Below are positions 15,940-23,941 of a DNA stretch of 58,097 bases, one piece after another; positions within the stretch are counted from its first letter, which is position 1; each line of letters opens with the position of its first letter. Source of the DNA: Bog-159 sp049511415 (GTDB lineage Bacteria; Acidobacteriota; Terriglobia; Bryobacterales; Bryobacteraceae); contig JBEKYC010000045.1 of the NCBI GenBank assembly GCA_049511415.1, positions 1 to 58,097 of the forward strand, in the 5' to 3' direction. The notes under the pieces are model-generated. The model did not search any database. It was not told where the DNA came from and saw only the letters and a program-made list of their open reading frames with translations. Made by a program: the position numbers and the translations under genes.

Positions 15940-17085
15940 CTAATTCTTCTTCTTGGTGGTCTTCTTCGCGTTGGGATTCTGGTACGACGTATCCACCGTG
16001 CCGGACAGGCTGGCGATCATGGCTTTCGCCGATTCGGCAAACGGCCCATCCGGTTTCAGCTCCAGATATTTCTCGAACGCCTCGCGCGTGCCCGGCACCG
16101 GAATATTCTTGCCGTCGTCCCCCACCTTGGCTTTCGCGATCAGCGCGATGCCGTACTGATACTGCGCATCCGCATAATTGGGATCGGCTTCGATGGCCTT
16201 CTTGAACGCGTCGCCGGCGGCGTCGCCTTGACCATTGTTAACCAGCAGGGCGCCCAGATTGTAGTAATACTTGCCGGCGCTGGGGGGATCGAGTTGTGCG
16301 GCTTTGGCCAGTTCGGCCTGCGCCTCTTCGAATTTTTTCATCTGCGCCAACGCCAGGGCATAGTTGTTGTGAACGCCGGCATCATCCGGTTTTAGAGCCA
16401 ACGCCTTTTGATAAGCTTCGGCGCCTTTGGCCAACGCGGCGTCCCTGTCGACGCCCGTTTTTGTGCCGGCCAGCGCGACATCGGCAGCGGCCAGATTGGC
16501 CCAGATCACTTCCTGATCGGGCGCCATTTCACCGGCTTTGCCGAACTTGTCCACCGCCACGTCGTACTGTTTGGCGGCCATCGCCTCTTTACCGCCGTTG
16601 AAGGCTTCGTTGAGCGCCCGGCTCTTGGCTTTCAATTCGCTCTGCTCTTTGTTGGCCTTCTCAAACGCAGCCTTCTCTTCGGGAGTCATGCTGCGCGCCT
16701 GATCCTTCGTCAGCGTGCCGTTGGCGGCTGCCTGGCTTAGGGCCTGCTGCTTCTTGGCCTGCGCCTGCATATCGAAATTGTTGACGGTGGATTCGCCCAG
16801 CTTGCTGCGCACGCCGTTGACGTAATCGACGTCTTTGCCGTCCACTTCCAGGGTCACTTTGTAGGCGCCCAGAGGCAGGCCACCATAAAAATAGTGGCCC
16901 TTCTTATCGGTTTTAACCTGGTAATGACCTTTGATATCGGTGCGGTCGATTTTGATCAGTGCGCCCTTCAGCGGAGCGCCGTCAGGGCCCTTCACGTCGC
17001 CTTCCAGCGAGGAAGTCTGCGCAAAACCCGCGAGAGCGCATAACAGGATTCCCAGGGCGGGCATGGCCACGGTACGTAACTTCAT
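15940..17085 (-). CDS. Secreted TPR protein with carboxypeptidase-regulatory-like domain
   Basis: 381 residues. ATG at 17085 is supported by TGGAGG 5 bp upstream and begins a signal peptide (MKLRTVAMPALGILLCALAG). Residues about 27-105 form a CarboxypepD_reg-like beta domain (LEGDVKGPDGAPLKGALIKI, KGHYFYGGLPLGAYKVTLEV). A Lys/Ala-rich helical linker leads to at least three to four TPR motifs (about 170-350), for example DAGVHNNYALALAQMKKFEE and GKYYYNLGALLVNNGQGDA. The end is poly-lysine-like (KKTTKKKN). Probably a periplasmic scaffold; many Bryobacterales paralogues exist. The GT2 gene lies 65 bp upstream on the same strand. Confidence 0.8.
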   Translation of the reverse strand: MKLRTVAMPALGILLCALAGFAQTSSLEGDVKGPDGAPLKGALIKIDRTDIKGHYQVKTDKKGHYFYGGLPLGAYKVTLEVDGKDVDYVNGVRSKLGESTVNNFDMQAQAKKQQALSQAAANGTLTKDQARSMTPEEKAAFEKANKEQSELKAKSRALNEAFNGGKEAMAAKQYDVAVDKFGKAGEMAPDQEVIWANLAAADVALAGTKTGVDRDAALAKGAEAYQKALALKPDDAGVHNNYALALAQMKKFEEAQAELAKAAQLDPPSAGKYYYNLGALLVNNGQGDAAGDAFKKAIEADPNYADAQYQYGIALIAKAKVGDDGKNIPVPGTREAFEKYLELKPDGPFAESAKAMIASLSGTVDTSYQNPNAKKTTKKKN

Positions 17086-17150
17086 GAAACCTCCAAGACT
17101 TTGAGAATTGCTGGTATTAAGTTCCAGTTTACTACAAGGCGCCTTTGGCA

Positions 17151-18128
17151 TTACCCGCGGGCGCCGCCGGCCACGCCGCGCTGCTTGCGCGTCAATATCT
17201 GGCGCACGGCATAGATGCGGCGTCCCTGGCTTTCGAAATACGTGCGAATCATCACTTCGCCGATCAATCCGGTGCTGAACATCATCAGACCGCCCAGCAG
17301 CAGCAGGCCACCCGCGATCATCAGCGGGCCATGCTCCACCATAATCAACTCGTGGCCCAGTAGCTTATGCACGGCCAGCCAGGCCATAATCAACCCGCCC
17401 AGACCGGTGCCGATCAGCCCCAGCGATCCAAAAAAATGCATGGGCCGCGTGAAATACTTCAGCAGGAATTTGATGGTGAGGATGTCGAACATCACGCGAA
17501 ACGTGCGGCCGATCCCGTAGTGCGAATCGCCCGCCGAGCGCGGCGTGTTCTGGATGGGAACCTCCGCCACCCGCGCGCCGTAGAAGCTGGCCAGCGCCGG
17601 AATGAAGCGATGCAGTTCGCCGTACAGGTTCACGTCCTTGAGCACCTCGGCGCGATAAGCTTTGAAGGTGGTGCCGAAATCGCGCAGTTCGATGCCGGAA
17701 GCCTTGGCCATGAGCCAGTTGGCGATACGCGATGGGATCTTGCGCGTCAGGGCGTTGTCCACGCGCTCCTTGCGCCAGCCACTGGCGATATCGTAGCCTT
17801 CCTCGATTTTGGCCAGCAGGGCGGGGATGTCTTCCGGCGCGTGCTGCAGATCGCCGTCCATGGCGATCACGATGTCGCCTTTGGCTTCGTGGAATCCGGC
17901 CGAAAGCGCCGCCGTCTGGCCGAAATTGCGGCGCAGCCGGATCACCTTCAGATGCCCGTCGGTCTCCACCAGGTTCGCCAGCAGTTCGAAGCTGCGATCG
18001 GTCGAGGCATCGTCGATAAACAAAATCTCATAAGACTGCCGGAGCGATTCCAGCACGGCCGCGAGCCGGTCGTACAAAGGGAGGATGGAATGCTCCTCGT
18101 TGTGGACGGGGATAACAATCGATAACAT
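17151..18128 (-). CDS. Family 2 glycosyltransferase, polyprenyl-phosphate sugar synthase type
   Basis: 325 residues from ATG at 18128 (MLSIVIPVHNEE); an in-frame GTG at 18140 would add four residues. The GT-A fold shows IVIPVHNEEHSI, FIDDASTDRSF and the metal-binding motif AMDGDLQHAPEDIP. Two C-terminal membrane helices follow (FFGSLGLIGTGLGGLIMAWL; GPLMIAGGLLLLGGLMMFST). This is the DPM1/ArnC/GtrB layout, which transfers a sugar from a nucleotide donor to a polyprenyl phosphate on the cytoplasmic face of the inner membrane. The product could serve glycan or protein glycosylation. No flippase or acceptor-specific gene is next to it, so the sugar is unknown. Confidence 0.87.
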   Translation of the reverse strand: MLSIVIPVHNEEHSILPLYDRLAAVLESLRQSYEILFIDDASTDRSFELLANLVETDGHLKVIRLRRNFGQTAALSAGFHEAKGDIVIAMDGDLQHAPEDIPALLAKIEEGYDIASGWRKERVDNALTRKIPSRIANWLMAKASGIELRDFGTTFKAYRAEVLKDVNLYGELHRFIPALASFYGARVAEVPIQNTPRSAGDSHYGIGRTFRVMFDILTIKFLLKYFTRPMHFFGSLGLIGTGLGGLIMAWLAVHKLLGHELIMVEHGPLMIAGGLLLLGGLMMFSTGLIGEVMIRTYFESQGRRIYAVRQILTRKQRGVAGGARG

Positions 18129-18183
18129 TGCGGATAACACAGTGTATCAGGCAGCACCAGAAGCGCAAAATGCGCTTGGCGCT

Positions 18184-18900
18184 TTACTTCGACGCCGCCA
18201 GGTTCCTGCCGAAATGGAATAACGGCCCAATCGACAGGCGCACGGAGTTCCGCCCGTTCAGCAGGTCCGGGAACAGGCGGTCGTGCACGAAGTCCACATG
18301 CACTTTCAGGCCGACGTGGCGGGTTGGGTTCACATCAATACCGCCGCCGAATCCATAAAAACCAACCCAATCCGACTTGATGCCGGAAGGCGCCATTTGT
18401 TCAATGAGCAAGGTGGTGAGGACATGCTCGGATGGGCTGGTATCATTGGCGTGCGGCGTGGCGTCTTCATGGATCGCCCCCAGGTCCGGATGGATGAACA
18501 GCGTAACCTTCCGGAAATGGCGATAGTTCAGTTGCGGACCCATGGCGTAGGTTTGCGAGCGCGATTGCATAGGCACGGCGAGAGGGTAGGTGGGCGAAAT
18601 CCCGTAAGCCCCCAATTGGGTCGCGATGGCCTGCTGCACCGAAGTTTTCAGCATGCTGGGGACCAGTGTCGTGCTGCCGTAGCCCGAGCTGAAGTCCAGG
18701 CCCATCGAATACCATTTGGTGGGATTGGTTCCGATTTGGGTGTGAAAACCGCTCTCACCGAGACTGATGAGCGGGCTGTTCAGATACATGTACCCTGTAT
18801 ATACGTCGTAGCGACCGATATAATCCTGCTGGGCCAAGGCGATTGACGCAGGCAGTAGCGCGAACAAGGCGCCGATTGCGAGCCGGAATATTTTATTCAT
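18184..18900 (-). CDS. Outer-membrane beta-barrel protein, unknown role
   Basis: 238 residues with a signal peptide ending near ASIALAQ. Alternating amphipathic strands occur throughout: DYIGRYDVYTGYMYLNSPLI, WYSMGLDFSSGYGSTTLVPS, WVGFYGFGGGIDVNPTRHVG, LKVHVDFVHDRLF. A terminal strand ending in LSIGPLFHFGRNLAASK completes the pattern. This is an 8- to 10-stranded barrel type common in Acidobacteria, often annotated simply as outer membrane beta-barrel. No enzymatic residues are evident. It diverges from the large secreted protein at 19024 across a 123-bp gap that contains a perfect palindrome. Confidence 0.72.
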   Translation of the reverse strand: MNKIFRLAIGALFALLPASIALAQQDYIGRYDVYTGYMYLNSPLISLGESGFHTQIGTNPTKWYSMGLDFSSGYGSTTLVPSMLKTSVQQAIATQLGAYGISPTYPLAVPMQSRSQTYAMGPQLNYRHFRKVTLFIHPDLGAIHEDATPHANDTSPSEHVLTTLLIEQMAPSGIKSDWVGFYGFGGGIDVNPTRHVGLKVHVDFVHDRLFPDLLNGRNSVRLSIGPLFHFGRNLAASK

Positions 18901-18924
18901 CGCGATTCCTCGCGTCCACGTGTC

Positions 18925-18948
18925 ATTTAAGATTGTTGTATCTTAAAT
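18925..18948. promoter_or_regulatory. Perfect palindrome in divergent promoter region
   Basis: ATTTAAGAT (18925-18933), 6-nt spacer TGTTGT, then ATCTTAAAT (18940-18948): perfect 9-bp arms, AT-only apart from one G/C pair per arm, in an otherwise GC-rich window. It starts 25 bp upstream of the start codon of the minus-strand barrel gene and 76 bp upstream of the plus-strand gene at 19024. Size, symmetry and place fit an operator for a dimeric regulator controlling both genes; the regulator is unknown. Confidence 0.5.
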
Positions 18949-19023
18949 TCTGAATGAAAGATAGGGGCTGGTTCGACAAGCGAGTCAGCCGGGCTTAGAA
19001 TCAAGAGTGTCGGGAGTCTTTTT

Positions 19024-22000
19024 ATGAGAGTCCTGTTTTTCGTTAGCGTATTGTGCCCGCTGGCCGCCATGGGCGTGTGCGCGCAGACTGTGGAAGCACC
19101 GGCCTTGCAATGGTGGACCATCCTGGGCGGCTCGGGGACCAGCACGGCGACAGCCGTGGCGGCCGATGGCCAAGGCAACCTCTATATCGCCGGCAACACG
19201 ACCTCCCTGGATATGCCCACACTGGCGGCGGCTCAGGCGCATCCGGGTGGATCAACCCTGGCGCGCATCGATCCGGCTTCCGGCACAAGCCAGAATATCT
19301 ATTTCCAAGGCGCGGCCGGCATCGGAAACCTGCAAACCATAGCCGCGGACCCCAGGAATCCGCAGAGTATTTACGCAGCCGGGACCGGTGGCATCTTTCA
19401 TAGTCCGGACGCAGGGAACACCTGGACCAATCTCGCGCCGTTGCCTGGTAATGCGACAGCGGAATGGTTGACCGTCGATCCCACAAACGGCGCCACGCTG
19501 TATGCGAGCGCCGGTCCTGCCGGTGCTTTCAAAAGCACGGACGGCGGCGTCAGTTGGAACCCCATCAATCAAGGAATTCCCCTCGACTCGGACGGCGCGT
19601 TGGACGTCTTTCAAATCAGGGTGGATCCAAATACGCCCGCCGTTCTGTTGGCGTCCGCGGGTGCGGGTCTGCTGCGCAGCGCCAACGCCGGCGGGAGTTG
19701 GACGCCGGTGCTGGGCCAGGCGTACGGCCTGGCATTCGACCCGTTCACCGCGGGCACGATTTATGGCTGTAGCCCGGCTGGAATCGTCAAAAGCGTGGAC
19801 GATGGACAAACCTGGACCACTCTGCCGGCCTTCTTTGTCGGGGGATTACCCACATTTCACATGGTGGCCGATCCGTTTCATCAGGGCACGCTCTACACCG
19901 CCGGCTATGGGCTGTTCCGGAGCACCGACGGCGGCATGACGTGGACGCAGGTGGTGAACACTACCGCCGGATCCTATATCAACTCGCTGGCGGCCGATCC
20001 GAGCGCTCCGGTAATCTACGCGAGCGCCTGGCCTAACGGCATGCTGGCGAGCACGGACGGGTTCAACACGTATAATCTCCTGGCGCCGCAGCTCATTCAG
20101 ATCGGTCAGATCGTCGTGGCGGGAAGCAGCGTCTTTGCCATGCCCGCGCCGAGCACGGATATATTCGTCACCAAGCTGGATGCGAGCGGCAATTTCGTCT
20201 ACACCACTTACTTTGGCGGCAGCGCCAGTGACACAGCCGCGGCCATGGCGGTGGGCGTGGATGGCAGCGTTTACGTAACGGGCTCCACGAACTCGACGGA
20301 TTTTCCGGTCACGCCGGGATCTTACACGGGCGGGGGCCAGGCGAGTTACGTTTTCAAGCTGAAGCCGGACGGGTCGCTGGCCTGGTCCACATTCTTCGCG
20401 GACGGCGATACCACCGTCAATGCCCTGACCGTGGACGCGGATGGCAATCCCTACCTGGCGGGATTCACGGGTGGCGATTTGCCAGTGACTGCCGGCGCCT
20501 ACCAACTCGGCTATCAACCACCCCAGCCGCCCGTATGTACGATAGGTTCGATCTTCTGCCCACCCCCGCCGCCGGAGCCAGCCTCGGCATTTCTGACGAA
20601 GTTCAATGCCAGCGGATCGGGACTGGTCTTTTCCACGTACATCGCCGGCGATGCACAGAACAACATGATTACCAACGCGAGCGCCATCGCCCTGGCGCCC
20701 AATGGCAGCATCTATCTGGCGGGCGGCAACGCTTATATCAATGGCAGTTGCGGCGAGCCCTGTGGCAGCGCGGTATTCGCCATGAACGGCAGCGGCAGCG
20801 CCCTGCTCGCCGACAATTTGCAAACAGGCGATACCATCAGCGCGTTGGCCATCGATTCCAGCGGGAACGTGTATGTGGCCGGCGCCGGCGCGGCCACGGT
20901 TACCGCGGGAGCCTTCCAAACATCACAGCCGTTTTCCACAGCGCAATTACCCGGCACGTCGATTTATAGCCAACCCGCTTTTGTGACGAAGTTCAATAGC
21001 AGCCTGTCGCAGGTGCTGATCGGAACCCTTCTAAGCGGCGAAGGCGGCGATGCCGCCGATAGCTTGGCGTTCGATTCCGGCGGCAACCTCGTCATTGGGG
21101 GCAACACTTCTTCGAAGAGCTTTCCGGCGCGCGCGCCTTTTCAGGGCAACTTCGGGGGCACGGGCAGTTCCGGATTCGTCGCCGGATTGGATCCCACGCT
21201 GTCGCAACTGCTCTTCTCGACTTTCATTGGCGACGGGCCGTTCCAGGTGGCTGGCGCGGTTCCGGACGGCAGCGGAAACATTCTCCTGGCCGGATCCACG
21301 CCCTCGCTGGTAGTGGCCAACAAGATCAAGCTGGCTCCGGCCCCGGCCATGCGCCTCGATTCCATAGTCAACGCCGCCAGCCGGATCGCGGGTTCGCTCT
21401 CTCCGGGCGAGACCATTGCGGCTTTGGGCGCCGGCTTCGGACCCAACGCGCAAGTGACCATCAATGGAGAGCCGGCGCCCACCGTGTTGCAGTCCGCCGC
21501 TTCGATTTTGGCCGTTGTGCCGGCGGATATCCCAACGGCCGGTGTACTGACGGTCCAGGTTACAGCAGGCAGCGCCTCTTCCAATTCGGTCTACATGCCG
21601 GCGGCGGTAGCGTCGCCGGGAATTTATTCGGTCGATGGCAGCGGCACCGGTCAGGGTTACATTCTGAATAGCGATGGCAGCTTGAACTCACCGTCCAACC
21701 CGGTGGCCATGGGCTCCGCTATCACGATTCTGGCAACCGGCGTAGGCGCCATCGGCTACGTGGGGCAGTATGCGGTGACCAATCTGCCGGTGTCGGTTTT
21801 TATCGATGGCTTCTACGCGGACGGCATCGCCGCGTACACCAAACAGGTGCAGGGCGTGCCCGGTCCGGTGTACGAGATCGGCGTTTACGTGCCGAATCCC
21901 GCGCTGCTGGCGAGCCAGAATCCGAATCTCAACGGTTTCGTGATGCCCCCGCAGGTTGAGGTACGTATGGTTCTGGGCGCGGTCAGCACTTCCAATCCGG

Positions 22001-22053
22001 ATTGGTCCAACCTGATCAGCCAGCCCGGAATTTCGCTTTCCGTCAAGCCATGA
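19024..22053 (+). CDS. Secreted multi-repeat protein: sialidase/BNR-like repeats + SBBP repeats + TIGR03437 C-terminus
   Basis: 1009 residues; ATG at 19024 with GGGAG upstream and a signal peptide ending near GVCAQ. Residues about 100-360 hold VPS10/BNR-like propeller repeats (GIFHSPDAGNTWTNLAPLPG, GLFRSTDGGMTWTQV). Residues about 370-760 carry SBBP-type repeats (VTKLDASGNFVYTTYFGGSA, DGSVYVTGSTNSTDFPVTPG, AFLTKFNASGSGLVFSTYIA). The last 230 residues are a TIGR03437 domain (SIVNAASRIAGSLSPGETIA, SPGIYSVDGSG, ILATGVGAIG). Such proteins are outer-surface or secreted in Solibacter relatives; the TIGR03437 domain is suspected to be an adhesion or anchoring module. It shares ATGA with the GH26 gene, so the two are cotranslated, suggesting the repeat protein helps bind or present a mannan-type substrate (inference). 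Confidence 0.85.
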   Translation: MRVLFFVSVLCPLAAMGVCAQTVEAPALQWWTILGGSGTSTATAVAADGQGNLYIAGNTTSLDMPTLAAAQAHPGGSTLARIDPASGTSQNIYFQGAAGIGNLQTIAADPRNPQSIYAAGTGGIFHSPDAGNTWTNLAPLPGNATAEWLTVDPTNGATLYASAGPAGAFKSTDGGVSWNPINQGIPLDSDGALDVFQIRVDPNTPAVLLASAGAGLLRSANAGGSWTPVLGQAYGLAFDPFTAGTIYGCSPAGIVKSVDDGQTWTTLPAFFVGGLPTFHMVADPFHQGTLYTAGYGLFRSTDGGMTWTQVVNTTAGSYINSLAADPSAPVIYASAWPNGMLASTDGFNTYNLLAPQLIQIGQIVVAGSSVFAMPAPSTDIFVTKLDASGNFVYTTYFGGSASDTAAAMAVGVDGSVYVTGSTNSTDFPVTPGSYTGGGQASYVFKLKPDGSLAWSTFFADGDTTVNALTVDADGNPYLAGFTGGDLPVTAGAYQLGYQPPQPPVCTIGSIFCPPPPPEPASAFLTKFNASGSGLVFSTYIAGDAQNNMITNASAIALAPNGSIYLAGGNAYINGSCGEPCGSAVFAMNGSGSALLADNLQTGDTISALAIDSSGNVYVAGAGAATVTAGAFQTSQPFSTAQLPGTSIYSQPAFVTKFNSSLSQVLIGTLLSGEGGDAADSLAFDSGGNLVIGGNTSSKSFPARAPFQGNFGGTGSSGFVAGLDPTLSQLLFSTFIGDGPFQVAGAVPDGSGNILLAGSTPSLVVANKIKLAPAPAMRLDSIVNAASRIAGSLSPGETIAALGAGFGPNAQVTINGEPAPTVLQSAASILAVVPADIPTAGVLTVQVTAGSASSNSVYMPAAVASPGIYSVDGSGTGQGYILNSDGSLNSPSNPVAMGSAITILATGVGAIGYVGQYAVTNLPVSVFIDGFYADGIAAYTKQVQGVPGPVYEIGVYVPNPALLASQNPNLNGFVMPPQVEVRMVLGAVSTSNPDWSNLISQPGISLSVKP

Positions 22054-23933
22054 GGAAATATCTTGCCGTCTTACTGTTGATTGGCCATGCCGCCCTGGGT
22101 GCGCCAGTGAATCCACATGCCTCGCCCGAGGCGCGCGCTTTGCTGCAGTTCCTGAATTCGATCTCGGGACACTATACGTTGACCGGCCAGCACAACTATC
22201 CCAACACCATCGCCAACTGGACCGATCGCGCCTACGATTTCACCGGCAAATATCCGGCTGTCTTCGGCCAGGACTTCGGCTTTCAGGGCGGCGCGGATAA
22301 AGACTCCACTTTGGCGCGGCCGGCGCTGGTGGAGGAAGCCATGCGCCAGTATCGCAATGGCGCCATCGTGACGTTCACCTGGCACGCCGTGCGGCCCACC
22401 GACGATGAGCCGGTGACCTTCCGCGACAGCGTGCAGGGCAAGCTTTCGGACTTCGAGTGGCGCGAGGTGCTGACACCCGGCACGGCACTCTACCAGCGCT
22501 GGTGCGCGCAGGTGGATGTGATCGCCGGATACCTGAAGCAATTGCGCGATGCGCGTGTGCCGGTCCTGTGGCGGCCGTATCACGAGGTCAATGGTAACTG
22601 GTTCTGGTGGGGCGGGCGCAAAGGCAAAGACGGATCGGCGGCCTTGTACCGGCAACTCTTCGACCGCTTCGTGAACTATCACCACCTCGACAATCTGGTT
22701 TGGGTGTGGAATGCCAACTCTCCGGGATCGGGTGGCCAGGGTCCGGGGCCATACGCCGATTACTTCCCCGGCGTGGAATACGCCGACGGGCTATCCGTGG
22801 ATATTTATGGCGAGTTCAAGCAGAGCTATTACGACGACCTGGTAACGCTGGCCGGCGGCAAACCGGTCGCGCTGGGCGAAGTCGGCGGGCTGCCGACGTC
22901 CGCCGTGCTGAAAGAGCAGCCGAAGTACGCGTGGTTCATGACCTGGAGCGAGTTCATCGAAATGAGCAATCCGCTGGAGGCCGTGCGCGCGCTTTACAAC
23001 GCGGAGAACACGCTGAGCCGCGACGATCCGCGCATGGCTACGGCGATGGCGGCGATTCGCCAGGCGTCGCCTGCGCCGGATCCGCGGCTCGTCACGCCAG
23101 AGCCGATGCAGGCGGCGAAGGACCTGCTGGCACGGCTGTATCGGACCGTGGGGCAGGGGATTCTCAGCGGCCAGGAGAATGCGTCCCAACAGATTTTCGA
23201 GATCGCGGGCAAGTATCCGGCGATTGAGGGCGCGGATCTGTATGGCCAGGCGGTGGTGGACGAGGCGCGCCTCCAGCATTCCCTTCACGCGATCGTCTCG
23301 CTAAGCTGGCATCCGTTGCGGCCCACCGACGATGGCCCAGCCGCCGGCAAGCTTTCGGACTTTGAATGGAAGGAACTGTTGACGCCGGGCAGCCGCCTCT
23401 ACCAGCGTTGGTGCGCGCAAGACGACGCCGCGGCGGGTTTGCTGAAGCAGTTGCAGGAAGCGGGCGTGCCGGTGTTGTGGCGTCCGTACCCGCAAGCGAA
23501 CGGCACGCATTTCTGGTGGGCGGGCCACAAGCGCGAATCGGCGGAGCTTTACCGGCAGTTGTTCGACCGGCTGGTGAATGCTGCCAGGCTGCGCAACCTG
23601 GTGTGGGTGTGGGATGCGGCCGCGCCGGGTTTCGGTCCAGATTCACCCGGCCAGTATGCGGATTATTTCCCCGGCCTGGGTTACGCGGATGCGCTGGCGG
23701 TGAGTCCGGGCAATACGCCGTTTTCCTGGCGGCGGGATGCGGAACTGTCGCGCTTTGCGGTGGGCAAGGTAGTGGGGTTGGATCTGGACGGCTGGACGCC
23801 GGCGGCCGCCATGCTGGATCAGCCAACGCGGTGGGCCTGGTTCATGCTCTCGGACGGCTTTGCCAATCGCGCCGACAAGGCGGATGATCTGCGGGCGCTC
23901 TACGGGCACGCGCGGGTCGTATCGCGGCAGTAG
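22050..23933 (+). CDS. Tandem glycoside hydrolase family 26 protein, second module degenerate
   Basis: 627 residues from ATG at 22050 with a short signal peptide (YLAVLLLIGHAALGA). The first GH26 module (about 25-340) keeps the family's two catalytic acids: acid/base E179 in WRPYHEVNGNWFWWG and nucleophile E277 in PVALGEVGG, plus the metal/substrate stretch ISGHYTLTGQHNY. The second module (about 352-625) repeats the same order (QGILSGQENASQQ, HAIVSLSWHPLRPTDDG, LVWVWDAAAPG). However, Q482 replaces the acid/base (WRPYPQANGTHFWWAG) and D578 replaces the nucleophile (VVGLDLDG). The first module probably hydrolyses beta-mannan or a related polymer in the periplasm or outside; the second is probably non-catalytic. 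The start overlaps the preceding stop (ATGA). Confidence 0.87.
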   Translation: MRKYLAVLLLIGHAALGAPVNPHASPEARALLQFLNSISGHYTLTGQHNYPNTIANWTDRAYDFTGKYPAVFGQDFGFQGGADKDSTLARPALVEEAMRQYRNGAIVTFTWHAVRPTDDEPVTFRDSVQGKLSDFEWREVLTPGTALYQRWCAQVDVIAGYLKQLRDARVPVLWRPYHEVNGNWFWWGGRKGKDGSAALYRQLFDRFVNYHHLDNLVWVWNANSPGSGGQGPGPYADYFPGVEYADGLSVDIYGEFKQSYYDDLVTLAGGKPVALGEVGGLPTSAVLKEQPKYAWFMTWSEFIEMSNPLEAVRALYNAENTLSRDDPRMATAMAAIRQASPAPDPRLVTPEPMQAAKDLLARLYRTVGQGILSGQENASQQIFEIAGKYPAIEGADLYGQAVVDEARLQHSLHAIVSLSWHPLRPTDDGPAAGKLSDFEWKELLTPGSRLYQRWCAQDDAAAGLLKQLQEAGVPVLWRPYPQANGTHFWWAGHKRESAELYRQLFDRLVNAARLRNLVWVWDAAAPGFGPDSPGQYADYFPGLGYADALAVSPGNTPFSWRRDAELSRFAVGKVVGLDLDGWTPAAAMLDQPTRWAWFMLSDGFANRADKADDLRALYGHARVVSRQ

Positions 23934-23941
23934 CGCGAATT

